In this document: piece by piece, positions 25,994 to 33,388 of the stretch
Position numbering within the stretch: position 1 is the stretch's first letter
Layout of the letters: every line of letters begins with the position of its first letter
Assembly (NCBI GenBank): GCA_030827515.1
Contig: JAUREI010000023.1
Span: forward strand, 1 to 33,388
From: Prosthecobacter sp.
Lineage (GTDB): Bacteria; Verrucomicrobiota; Verrucomicrobiia; Verrucomicrobiales; Verrucomicrobiaceae
Length of the DNA stretch: 33,388 bases
Direction of reading: 5' to 3'
Program-made: the position numbers and the translations under genes
Notes under the pieces: generated by a model
The model's input: the letters and a program-made list of their open reading frames with translations, nothing else
Told to the model about the DNA's origin: nothing
The model's database searches: none

Positions 25994-26662
25994 ATGCGCC
26001 TGCCTCTCTTCTTTTTACTGCCCTGTCTGCTCGCCGCTCAGGATGCGACGGCACCCCCCGCCACTTACGAAGGCCGCACCATTGCGCAGACGATGCACTG
26101 GCAGGGTGCCGGATGGCTGATCCGCCACAAGCGCGAGCGTGAGGAGGCCGCCACTCGGATGCGCGAGGAGCTTCGCCTGAAGCCGGGCATGGCCGTCTGC
26201 GACCTCGGCAGCGGCAACGGCTACCACACCCTGCCGATGGCCGAGGAAGTCGGGGCAGAGGGCAAGGTCTACGCCATCGACATCCAGCCCGAGATGCTCG
26301 ATCTGCTGCGCCAACGCGCCGACGGGCGCAACCTTGAAAACATAGAGTGCATCGTCAGCACGCCGCTCGACCCGAAAATCCCGGCGGGCTCCTGCGATCT
26401 CATCCTGCTGGTCGATGTCTACCATGAGTTCTCTCATCCCGTGGAGATGCTTGCCGGCATCCGCAAGGCGTTGAAGCCGGATGGCACGGTCGTCCTCGTC
26501 GAGTATCGTGCCGAGGACGAAAGCGTGCCAATCAAGCCCGAGCACAAGATGAGTAAGGCGCAAATCACCAGGGAACTCAACCTGAACGGATTCAAGCTTG
26601 TGCGTGAGTTCGACGGCCTGCCCTGGCAGCACATGATGTTCTTCGGCCGGGCGGAGCCCTGA
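25994..26662 (+). CDS. Class I SAM-dependent methyltransferase with signal peptide
   Basis: The 222-residue protein has a Rossmann-like methyltransferase domain. Motif I is AVCDLGSGNGYHTL (about 67-80), the acidic residue after strand two is in YAIDIQPEML, motif II-like CDLILLVDVYHEFSHP is at 134-149, and KPDGTVVLVEYR is motif III. The N-terminus MRLPLFFLLPCLLAAQ is a clear signal peptide, unusual for an enzyme that needs cytoplasmic S-adenosylmethionine. A lipobox is unlikely because Pro precedes the Cys. It starts 7 bases after the esterase stop. A weak GGGAG lies 12 bases before the ATG, the nearest thing to a Shine-Dalgarno in this window. The methyl acceptor is unknown. The gene converges on the vWA protein gene, 13 bases away. 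Confidence 0.88.
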   Translation: MRLPLFFLLPCLLAAQDATAPPATYEGRTIAQTMHWQGAGWLIRHKREREEAATRMREELRLKPGMAVCDLGSGNGYHTLPMAEEVGAEGKVYAIDIQPEMLDLLRQRADGRNLENIECIVSTPLDPKIPAGSCDLILLVDVYHEFSHPVEMLAGIRKALKPDGTVVLVEYRAEDESVPIKPEHKMSKAQITRELNLNGFKLVREFDGLPWQHMMFFGRAEP

Positions 26663-26675
26663 CGGTGCGACCGCC

Positions 26676-28988
26676 TCAGACCAGGCGCAACCGCTTGCGC
26701 AGCAGCCACTCGGCGGTGAGCAGGCTGAGCACGGCACCAAACCACCACCAACTCGACCAGAGCACCGTCTCGCGCACCGTGGTCTGCCGGCGATCGACCG
26801 CCTGCAGCAGGCCGGGAAGATCCGTGGCCGCCTGCTCCTCGCGCAGGAAGCGACCGCCCGAGATATTGGCCATGGACTCAAGCAAAGGCCGGTTGAGAGT
26901 CAGGTTGGCCCATTCCGCATGGCCGGCATCCGCCACCCGCAGGGACAAACGCAGTTCGCCACGAGGTGCCGCCGGCCCCTCCGCCACCGCGATTTCATAG
27001 GCGCCGGCCTTCAGCGGAGGCGTGACCGCACGGAGAATGCCGAAGTGCGTGGGATCGGACTCGAGCGGCAACACGGCCACTTCACGTCCCTCGTGCAGCA
27101 GAATGGCGCGCGCCGTCGCACCCTCCTGACCCGATTGCAGGCGCACGCGCAGTTCGGCGGTTTCACCGGGTTGATAGCGCAACCGGTCGGTTCCGATGGC
27201 GACACGCTCATCCTCCACCTGAAAAGGCGGAGCCGCGATCCAGGCCGCGAGCTGCATCCACAGCCGTTGGTGGTAGAGGTCGGCCACCTGGTAGCGCCAG
27301 CGCCAAAGTTCGTCGGTCCCCAAATACAGCACGGCCCCCGCACCGAGCGGGCGGAAGACCAGCGCAGGCGCCGCTCCTTCCGAGCCACGTCCCCCAAAAA
27401 CGGCCAGGGTCTGTGCCCCGGGTGTGGCGACGGCGGGTGCCGTCCAACGCAAAGCCGGCAATTCCGGCCAGAGACCGGCATTCGCACTGACCGAATCACT
27501 CAGGCGCAGGGCCGCCTGGCTTTCGCCCTCGGGCGTGAGTCGCAGCGTCCAGGAATCCGACTTGGGCGCAGCGGCAGTGGACCACAACACCGGGATCAGC
27601 GACGCGGTCTTGCCAGCCGCCCATGGGCGCAGGTGGCCACGGGCGCCATCGACCAGGATCAGGCCGCCACCACGCTTCTCGACAAAGTCGACCAGCCAAT
27701 CGATTTGGTTGGCACTGAAACGGGATGGCGTCACATCACCCAGGATGATCAGGTCGTGATTGAACAGTTCCTCGCGCGTCTTCGGGAATCCTTTCTGCAG
27801 GGCACCCGCGGCGGGCGGTTCCGCATGGTCATCGATCAGCAGGGTGACCTGCCAGCGTTCATCCCGGTCAAAGTGATTGTGCACATAACGGCTCTCCCAG
27901 CGCGGACGCCCGTCGAGCAAAAGGACCCTGCGCTTGCGGCTCAGAAGATGCAGCGCCACCTCGCGACTGTTGTTGGCCCGGGTCTTCTCCATGCCGGCGC
28001 GCTCGCCGACCACGGACGCCTGCACGTTGATCAAGCGCAGAGTCTTGTCGCGCTCCGCGGCGGGCGCGGGCGGCAGGTCCTTGACCGGAAAGCCAAAATC
28101 GAAGCGTCGCTCACCCCGCCCCTCGGCGCTGAAGTTGCGCTCCCAAAGCACTCTCCCGCCACTGGTCACGCGCAGATTGCAGGGGGTGCCTGCAGGCAGA
28201 CTGTCGCCCAGCACGATGCGTCCCACGAGATTCTCCTCGGAAAAGACGGATTCTGCGGTGATGACGTTGAGCACACTGAGGTCGGGCGGCGGCACCTCGA
28301 CGCCAAAGCCAAGGGTGAAGATCGGCACCCCCGCCTCCTTCATGGCACTGGCAAACTCCTCCGGCGACCCGGCCGAGTTGTGCTGCCCGTCGCTGAGCAG
28401 GACCAGAGCTGTGCCGGGCGCCAGCTCGCCGAGCGCCTCCCTTGCGGCGGCATCGAGATTGGTCAGGGGCGCCTCCGGCGGCAGGTCCAGGGAAGCCGGC
28501 ATTGGGCCGGAGCTGTCCTTGCCAGACTGGCGCCACCACCAGACCCGCTGCGCCTGCGCGCCGCGCAAGAGCACCAACTCGGCATCCTGGCTTTCGATGA
28601 TCTTGCCAAGCAACGGCGAGACGCCCCCCAGCAGCAGCTTCTCCGCGCGCTCATAACGGCTCAGGGCCGAGGCTTCATCCGGCTTCGTTCCTTCCGTCTC
28701 GTCCTCCAGTTTCATGCTGGCTGAGGCATCCACCGCAAAGATGACGCGGCCCAGTTGGCGGCGCGTGGTCTCATGGCGGAGCACGGGGCCGGACAGAGCC
28801 AGTGCCAGCAGGAAAACCGCCAGCGATCTCAGTGCCCCCGGCATCCACGAGAGGGGGCCGGGATGCTGGCGCGCCTCCCGGCGGTAAAGGAAGGCCATGA
28901 GCAGCGCCAAAACCAATGCCACAATCCAGACCGCAGGCGCCGGGTAGTCGCCGGCGAAGCGCAGGGTGGTCTCGGTCTGGGGATTCAT
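26676..28988 (-). CDS. Large vWA membrane protein with glutamine-amidotransferase-like region
   Basis: The 770-residue product has two N-terminal hydrophobic helices (about 18-34 and 52-70), a vWA domain with intact metal site D87-A-S89-A-S91, and a region at about 355-470 (RVLLLDGRPRWESRYV, DLIILGDVTPSRFSANQIDWL, GGGLILVDGARG) like the class I amidotransferase fold found in large PVC vWA proteins. A last helix near the C-terminus (VLWSSWWWFGAVLSLLTAEW) anchors it, so the bulk is probably extracytoplasmic. Such proteins often belong to MoxR/DUF58/BatA clusters; here that cluster is 24 kb away at the left edge. The function is not established. Its stop is 13 bases from the convergent methyltransferase gene. 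Confidence 0.87.
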   Translation of the reverse strand: MNPQTETTLRFAGDYPAPAVWIVALVLALLMAFLYRREARQHPGPLSWMPGALRSLAVFLLALALSGPVLRHETTRRQLGRVIFAVDASASMKLEDETEGTKPDEASALSRYERAEKLLLGGVSPLLGKIIESQDAELVLLRGAQAQRVWWWRQSGKDSSGPMPASLDLPPEAPLTNLDAAAREALGELAPGTALVLLSDGQHNSAGSPEEFASAMKEAGVPIFTLGFGVEVPPPDLSVLNVITAESVFSEENLVGRIVLGDSLPAGTPCNLRVTSGGRVLWERNFSAEGRGERRFDFGFPVKDLPPAPAAERDKTLRLINVQASVVGERAGMEKTRANNSREVALHLLSRKRRVLLLDGRPRWESRYVHNHFDRDERWQVTLLIDDHAEPPAAGALQKGFPKTREELFNHDLIILGDVTPSRFSANQIDWLVDFVEKRGGGLILVDGARGHLRPWAAGKTASLIPVLWSTAAAPKSDSWTLRLTPEGESQAALRLSDSVSANAGLWPELPALRWTAPAVATPGAQTLAVFGGRGSEGAAPALVFRPLGAGAVLYLGTDELWRWRYQVADLYHQRLWMQLAAWIAAPPFQVEDERVAIGTDRLRYQPGETAELRVRLQSGQEGATARAILLHEGREVAVLPLESDPTHFGILRAVTPPLKAGAYEIAVAEGPAAPRGELRLSLRVADAGHAEWANLTLNRPLLESMANISGGRFLREEQAATDLPGLLQAVDRRQTTVRETVLWSSWWWFGAVLSLLTAEWLLRKRLRLV

Positions 28989-29042
28989 GAAAGGGAGAGG
29001 GCGCCGAGGTTAGACGCACCGTCGCACCGTAGCAAGGACCGC

Positions 29043-29507
29043 TCAGGCGCCACGGACGGTTTCGCCGGGCGGTCGTTCGGGTCGGAATTTCAACGCCGTG
29101 GCATAGGCGAGCATTTCGACGTTTGGCGCCCCCCTGGCCTTGCCGCCGAGATCGGAGGCCTCAAGACGCAGGTTGATGAAGAAATCGGCATCGGGGGCCG
29201 ACTCGCGGAGGCGCAGGATGGCTTCCCGCCTCGCCCGCTCAAGCAGACTTGAATAGGACCGCAGTTCCCCACCAAAAAACAGACGAAAACCGGCCAGGAA
29301 CATTTTGAAATAATCCACGGCGACGACCACCGAGCCGCAAACGAGGGTGGCCGATTCCACGACGCGGTCCGGCGGCGGGCGATGCAGCGTGGTGACGGGC
29401 ACGCCTCCGCAGGCGCTTTCGCGCGCTTCCAGGCTGCGGAAATGCCTGGATTCGGCCAAGCGTCCGCAGAAGAAGCCCAGGGCCAGGAGCAGGAGAACCC
29501 ATTCCAT
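29043..29507 (-). CDS. YbjQ-family (DUF74) protein with N-terminal membrane anchor
   Basis: The 154-residue product starts with a hydrophobic helix (MEWVLLLLALGFFCGRLAE), followed after a linker by a YbjQ/DUF74-like domain (about 45-140). The family core is visible as FKMFLAGFRLFFGGELRSYSSLLERARREAI and the closing strand MLAYATALKF. YbjQ proteins form small pentameric rings and have been called heavy-metal-binding; their role is unclear. The membrane anchor is an addition to the usual 107-residue protein. The gene starts 9 bases after the stop of a second YbjQ gene, so the two are probably an operon. It ends 54 bases from the vWA gene on the same strand. Confidence 0.83.
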   Translation of the reverse strand: MEWVLLLLALGFFCGRLAESRHFRSLEARESACGGVPVTTLHRPPPDRVVESATLVCGSVVVAVDYFKMFLAGFRLFFGGELRSYSSLLERARREAILRLRESAPDADFFINLRLEASDLGGKARGAPNVEMLAYATALKFRPERPPGETVRGA

Positions 29508-29516
29508 GTGTTCAGG

Positions 29517-29843
29517 TCACTGGGGTTCGACTCGCACGGCAGTGCCATACGCCAGGATTTCGGCGGCACCCTGGGTGATCGATGCGGTGCCGAATCGCAC
29601 GTTGACGATCGCGTTGGCGCCCAGGCGCGACGCTTGTTCCGTCATGCGTTCCACGGCTTCCTGGCGCGACTCCTGCAGCAATTCGGTGTACCCCCGCAGT
29701 TCACCGCCCACGATATTCTTCAGGCCGGCCATGAGATCGCGTCCAAAGTGTTTTGCGCGAATCGTGCTGCCCTGAACCAAACCCAGACAGGCGGTGATCC
29801 TGTAGCCGGGCAGTTCTTCGGTGTTGGCAAGCAGCATGGGCAT
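29517..29843 (-). CDS. YbjQ-family (DUF74) protein
   Basis: The 108-residue product matches the normal YbjQ length. Family features are ELPGYRITACLGLVQGSTI, the core FGRDLMAGLKNIVGGELRGYTELL, and LGANAIVNVRFGTASI with the closing strand EILAYGTAVRVEP. I chose the ATG at 29843; others at 29855 and 29837 are nearly equivalent, and no ribosome-binding site helps the choice. The function is unknown, and metal binding is a historical label. It is followed after 9 bases by a membrane-anchored paralogue and lies 63 bases downstream of the Gfo/Idh/MocA gene on the same strand. Confidence 0.9.
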   Translation of the reverse strand: MPMLLANTEELPGYRITACLGLVQGSTIRAKHFGRDLMAGLKNIVGGELRGYTELLQESRQEAVERMTEQASRLGANAIVNVRFGTASITQGAAEILAYGTAVRVEPQ

Positions 29844-29906
29844 CGACGGGGGCATGCGCGCAGTCAACGCCGCACCCGCCCGCAGGCAAGCCAAATTCGT
29901 CCGTGA

Positions 29907-31346
29907 TCAGACCTGCTCGGGCACTTCGAAACCCTTGCGATACTCACGCTTGAGCAGCGCGAGCGCCTCCGGAGTCGCAGAATCACCGACAAAGCTCTCC
30001 TTCTCGGCATCAATTTCGAGCATACGACCGACACGCAGGTCCCCAGGCTTGAGCGCCACCTCGTTGGCGGCAAGATGGGCCGGCAGATCTTCAATGACCT
30101 GCTGCCAGGGTTCAAAGTCCTTGAGCTGGGCTTTTGCCTGATCGAGGTCGCCGTTCGTGCCCAGACGCCACGAGAGGTTACCCAGATGGCACCAGGCGCT
30201 GGAGTAGTGGATTTGCTCGATCTCGGCGTTGAGATCGGCCTGCTTGCGGCTGCGCATTGCGGCAATGAAGTTCGCCGCGTGCCCCCCACCGCCATCACCG
30301 CGAAAACGGGTGATGACCTTGCCTTCGGGATCATGGGCCGAACCGCCGCCGCGGCTGCCAGCATAGTAGCCTCCTTCGCACTCGATGACTAGGAAGGCGC
30401 TGGTCCGCCGGCGACGATAGACATCACCGGCCTTCATGCCCTTCTGACGCGGCAGGTTGTGGATGTCCATGACCACCGGAATGTCGCCGGTGTCGATGTA
30501 CAGGAAGTGGGTGTTGGGCGTCTCGCCGGCATCGTCCCAGCCGTAGCGGCCGCCACCGGCCAGCACGCGCTTGGGCAGGCTGATCTTGTCGCGGAAAACA
30601 ATGTTGCGGAGATCGTCAATGATGTGCGGCCCCCAGTTGCCGAGTTCGCCGTTGCCGGTGTTCCAGACCCAGTGCCAGTCATAGTGGAACTTCGGCCGGT
30701 GGATCGGCTCATCCTGGGCCGGGCCAAGCCACAGGTTGTAGTCGACGGTCGACGGCGGGGTGATCGGCTGGTCGACTTTGCCGATGCTGGCGCGCATGCC
30801 GTAGTGGTTGAGGCGCACGTACTTGACCTTGCCGAGCGCACCGGAATCAAGATAGGCCTTCAGTTCCTGATGGAACGGGTCGCTGCGTTGCTGGGTGCCG
30901 CCCTGCACGATACGGTTGTATTTGCGGGCCGCCTCCACCAGCTTGCGCCCTTCCCAGACGTTGTGGGAGACCGGTTTTTCCACGTAGACATCCTTGCCAG
31001 CCTGGCAGGCCCAGATCGAGGCAAGCACGTGCCAGTGGTTGCCAGTGGAGACAACCACCGCGTCAATCTCCGGATCCTCAATCACCCTGCGCAGATCCTG
31101 GGCGGTCTTCGCCTGCGGATACTTCTGCTTGGCGCGTGCGATGACCTCGGTGTCGGCGTCGCACAGACAGGCGATTTCCACACCCGGGATCTTCGCGAAC
31201 CAGGCGGCTGAACCGAGGCCACGACCGCCCAGACCAATGAATCCAAGGCGGATTTTCTCATTGGCCCCGAGGACGCGTGAAGCGGAGACGGCTGTTGCGG
31301 CAAGAACGCTGTGACGAAGGAAACGGCGACGGGTGGCGGAAATCAT
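29907..31346 (-). CDS. Exported Gfo/Idh/MocA-family oxidoreductase
   Basis: The 479-residue protein begins with a twin-arginine signal (TRRRFLRHSVLAATAV, residues 5-20). The NAD(P)-binding motif GFIGLGGRGLG is at 35-45 and the catalytic-lysine motif E123-K124-P125 is in VYVEKPVSHN. GNHWHV and GELGNWGPHIIDD are typical of the PVC-type exported family, which probably uses tightly bound cofactor in the periplasm to oxidise or epimerise sugars. The substrate cannot be inferred. I chose ATG 31346; in-frame starts further upstream lack a signal. It ends 63 bases before the YbjQ pair and begins 70 bases after the beta-lactamase-fold gene stop. Confidence 0.93.
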   Translation of the reverse strand: MISATRRRFLRHSVLAATAVSASRVLGANEKIRLGFIGLGGRGLGSAAWFAKIPGVEIACLCDADTEVIARAKQKYPQAKTAQDLRRVIEDPEIDAVVVSTGNHWHVLASIWACQAGKDVYVEKPVSHNVWEGRKLVEAARKYNRIVQGGTQQRSDPFHQELKAYLDSGALGKVKYVRLNHYGMRASIGKVDQPITPPSTVDYNLWLGPAQDEPIHRPKFHYDWHWVWNTGNGELGNWGPHIIDDLRNIVFRDKISLPKRVLAGGGRYGWDDAGETPNTHFLYIDTGDIPVVMDIHNLPRQKGMKAGDVYRRRRTSAFLVIECEGGYYAGSRGGGSAHDPEGKVITRFRGDGGGGHAANFIAAMRSRKQADLNAEIEQIHYSSAWCHLGNLSWRLGTNGDLDQAKAQLKDFEPWQQVIEDLPAHLAANEVALKPGDLRVGRMLEIDAEKESFVGDSATPEALALLKREYRKGFEVPEQV

Positions 31347-31416
31347 GGCGGAGGATCGTGAGTTCATGAATGCAACGAAGGGTTCGACTGGGCTTTTCAA
31401 GCGGAATGGGGGCCTG

Positions 31417-32643
31417 TCATTTGGCCGGAGCCACCGGAGCCGCCGGTGTCTGGTCAAGAAGCCTGACGGCTGCCTCGTGAAAGGCCTGACGCATGGGCGA
31501 GGCATCCGCATTGGGCAGGCCGGCGCGCTGGATGAGCAGGATCTGGATCGCTCCGCTCACGGGGTCGAACCACCCCTGGGTGCCATGGGCACCGCCGTGA
31601 CCGACGGTGCCGGCACGCAGCTTGGCGGTCACCCCGGCGGGTCGCAAAACCACCTGCACTCCCAGCCCCATGCCCATGCCCTCAACGAAGCCCGCCTTGA
31701 GATCGCCAACCTGATTCTCAAACATCCGTTCCAGTGTCTCCTTTGAAAGATGGCGGCGGCGGTTCGCCTCCCCGCCATTCACAAGCATGGCATAGAGTTT
31801 GTGCAGGTCTTCCGCTGTGGAAAACAAGCCTCCAGCGGCCAGCGGCGCACGGCTCTTTTCGGAATACGGTTTCGTCAGATAACGATTGTTCGCGGGTTTG
31901 AGGCGACCATCCTCTCCGGCTTCGTAAGAAACGGCGAGCCGTTCCATCTGCTTCTTTTGAGGCCAGAAGGTGGTGTTGCGCATGCCCAGAGGCCGCAGCA
32001 CAAGCCTATCGAGCGCCTTGGCATAATCCTCGCCGGTGACCACTTCAATGACGCGCCCAAGGGTGTTGATGCCCGGGTTGGAGTAGGCCCAGCGGCTGCC
32101 CGGCTCAAACTGCAGGGGCGTGAGGGCATAGACGAGGGCTGACTCGCGCAAGGACAGCACATCCTGGGCGCCAGATTCGACATTCGGGTTCCCTGTGACA
32201 CCGCCGGTGTGGGTGAGCAGATCCTTCAGGGTCACCGGCCTGGCCGGCTTGCCCAAGACCCGAGTGTCATCCTTCTTTTCGCGCACGACAAACTGTCCCT
32301 TGAATTCCGGCAGGTATTTCTCAACCGGATCCTCGATGTTGAGGCGGTGATCATCATGCAGCATGAGGATGGCGAGCGCGGTGACCGGCTTGGTCATCGA
32401 GGCGATCCAGAACAGGCTGTCGGTCGCCATCGGCGTGCGACTCTCAAGATCCTGCAAGCCGACGGCCTGCAGGCTGATCACCTCATCCTTGCGCGCGACC
32501 AGTGTGACTGCGCCGGCGATCTGCCCCTCCTCGACATAATTCCCGAGCGCAGCGGCCACGGGATCGGCGGCAGCTTCGGCGCCAGATGCCGGCATCAGCC
32601 AAGCCAGAGTCGAACAAAGGAAGAAAACGAGGGGGAATTTCAT
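31417..32643 (-). CDS. Exported serine hydrolase of the beta-lactamase / class C family
   Basis: The 408-residue protein has a signal peptide (about 1-22, ending SGAEA) and a class C beta-lactamase/esterase fold. The nucleophile motif is S82-M-T-K85, the second motif is Y187-S-N189 in WAYSNPG, and the third is H349-G-G in GHGGAHG, where classical beta-lactamases have KTG. That replacement is common in carboxylesterase and D-amino-peptidase-like members, so resistance to beta-lactams should not be assumed. I chose ATG 32643; upstream in-frame sequence is low-complexity Ser/Arg. A perfect hairpin ends 11 bases before the start. Confidence 0.9.
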   Translation of the reverse strand: MKFPLVFFLCSTLAWLMPASGAEAAADPVAAALGNYVEEGQIAGAVTLVARKDEVISLQAVGLQDLESRTPMATDSLFWIASMTKPVTALAILMLHDDHRLNIEDPVEKYLPEFKGQFVVREKKDDTRVLGKPARPVTLKDLLTHTGGVTGNPNVESGAQDVLSLRESALVYALTPLQFEPGSRWAYSNPGINTLGRVIEVVTGEDYAKALDRLVLRPLGMRNTTFWPQKKQMERLAVSYEAGEDGRLKPANNRYLTKPYSEKSRAPLAAGGLFSTAEDLHKLYAMLVNGGEANRRRHLSKETLERMFENQVGDLKAGFVEGMGMGLGVQVVLRPAGVTAKLRAGTVGHGGAHGTQGWFDPVSGAIQILLIQRAGLPNADASPMRQAFHEAAVRLLDQTPAAPVAPAK

Positions 32644-32654
32644 GGAACCATAAA

Positions 32655-32691
32655 GAGGCCTCCGGCGCCGGCTGGGGCGACCGGAGGCCTC
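32655..32691 (-). terminator. Possible terminator hairpin between isomerase and beta-lactamase-fold genes
   Basis: Arms GAGGCCTCCGG (32655-32665) and CCGGAGGCCTC (32681-32691) form a perfect 11-base stem around a 15-base loop. On the minus strand it is followed by CTTTATGG, a very short T-run. It lies 25 bases past the isomerase stop and 11 bases before the next start. It may end the isomerase transcript, or act in the leader of the hydrolase gene. Confidence 0.55.
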
Positions 32692-32716
32692 GCTGCGCGG
32701 TCTAAACCGCACAGGA

Positions 32717-33388
32717 TCATTTGCTGTTCTCGGCAAACTGCGCATCAAAGATGATTTTTGACGGCGGGAAGTCGAGTTTTTTGACATAGGCGGCGGACTC
32801 GGCAGCCCCGAACTCACGGTCCATGGCGCCATCCTCCCATTCAACGCTGAGCGGGCCTCCATACTCGATGTCGTTGAGCGCGCGAATGATGCGCTCGAAC
32901 TTGATGTCGCCGCGGCCGACCGACTTGAAGTCCCAGTAGCGGATCGGCTTGTGGAAATCGACATGGCCGCCGAAGACGCCGGCATCGCCGCTGAGGTTCC
33001 AGGCCACGTCCTTCATGTGAACGTGGAAGATGCGGTCGCTGAACTTGTAGATGAACTTGACGTAGTCGACGCCCTGATAGCCAAAGTGGCTGGGGTCGTA
33101 GTTGAAGCCAAAGGCGGGGTGGTAGTCCACGGCCTGCAGGGCGCGCTCGGCGCTGGCGATGTCGAAGGCGATCTCGGTCGGGTGCACCTCCAGTGCGTAG
33201 CGGATGCCAAGCTTTTGATACTCGTCGAGGATGGGCTTGAAGCGCTTGGCGAAGTCGGCGTAGCCGGCGTCGATCTGGCCGGGGAGGTTCGGCGGGAAGG
33301 AATAAACGAGGTGCCAAATGGAGCTGCCGGTGAAACCGTTGACGACACTGACACCGAAGCGCTTGGCGGCGTGCGCAGTCTTGATCAG
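32717..33388 (-). CDS. Sugar phosphate isomerase/epimerase-like TIM barrel (partial, N-terminus beyond right edge)
   Basis: The last 223 residues are visible and the frame is open to the right edge. The fragment begins [13 protein letters not shown]. Likely metal ligands are in [11 protein letters not shown] (fragment residues 66-76), NYDPSHFG (D98), HVHMKD (122-127) and VEWED (182-186), the set expected of xylose-isomerase-like TIM-barrel enzymes. [16 protein letters not shown] supports the same family. This is a different member from the one at 11852-12703 and shows no preserved signal because its start is missing. The substrate is unknown. A GTG at 33187 is internal, not a start, because the family homology continues upstream of it. 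Confidence 0.88.
   Translation of the reverse strand: MIKTAHAAKRFGVSVVNGFTGSSIWHLVYSFPPNLPGQIDAGYADFAKRFKPILDEYQKLGIRYALEVHPTEIAFDIASAERALQAVDYHPAFGFNYDPSHFGYQGVDYVKFIYKFSDRIFHVHMKDVAWNLSGDAGVFGGHVDFHKPIRYWDFKSVGRGDIKFERIIRALNDIEYGGPLSVEWEDGAMDREFGAAESAAYVKKLDFPPSKIIFDAQFAENSK

Noticed and set aside
31417-32643. Antibiotic-resistance beta-lactamase
   Set aside because: The fold and SMTK/YSN motifs fit, but the third motif is HGG, not KTG, and the context is metabolic, so I call it a serine hydrolase of the family rather than a resistance gene.

Overview
The window reads as an ordinary chromosomal stretch of a high-GC member of the Verrucomicrobiota (PVC group). The evidence is a mix typical of that group: planctomycete-type cytochrome c proteins (PSCyt1/DUF1549/DUF1553 and a leucine-rich-repeat version), a DUF1501 protein, Tat-exported Gfo/Idh/MocA and sugar isomerase proteins, a MoxR/DUF58/BatA aerotolerance-type module and a VC0807-family membrane protein. 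This assignment is inference from gene content; there is no rRNA or other phylogenetic marker in the window. I count 29 protein genes (two cut by the window edges) and one tRNA. No spacer exceeds about 135 bases. I see no phage, insertion sequence, CRISPR array, toxin-antitoxin pair or defence island.

Layout. 1-2602 (minus): moxR, a DUF58 gene and a BatA-like vWA membrane protein form a tight operon running off the left edge. 2697-3674 (minus): an exported haem-binding, leucine-rich-repeat protein, divergent from glgC (3797-5095, plus), the ADP-glucose pyrophosphorylase of glycogen synthesis. 5102-8223 (minus): gluconokinase, sensor kinase and an NtrC-like regulator without the sigma-54 contact loop, with overlapping or nearly overlapping ends. 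8324-9181 (plus): purU. 9311-20733 (minus): an eight-gene same-strand run of omega-amidase-like hydrolase, M3 oligopeptidase, sialidase-like protein, DUF1501 protein, an unrecognised membrane/secreted pair, an exported sugar isomerase and the PSCyt1/DUF1549/DUF1553 protein. 20867-21884 (plus): acetyltransferase and a small lipoprotein. 21888-23637 (minus): VC0807-type membrane protein and class II fructose-bisphosphate aldolase. 23769-26662 (plus): tRNA-Val, a large exported esterase and an exported methyltransferase. 26676-33388 (minus): a large vWA membrane protein, two YbjQ-family proteins, an exported oxidoreductase, a serine beta-lactamase-fold hydrolase and a sugar isomerase cut by the right edge.

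Together the genes suggest a heterotroph with much envelope-exported carbohydrate and ester chemistry (sialidase-like, acetylxylan-esterase-like, Gfo/Idh/MocA, TIM-barrel isomerases), plus glycolysis, glycogen and one-carbon enzymes. I did not find a convincing new multi-gene system. The points most worth a second look are the near-total lack of Shine-Dalgarno motifs before the genes, the unrecognised secreted/OB-like pair at 12776-15084, the NtrC-like regulator lacking the GAFTGA region, and the methyltransferase with a signal peptide.
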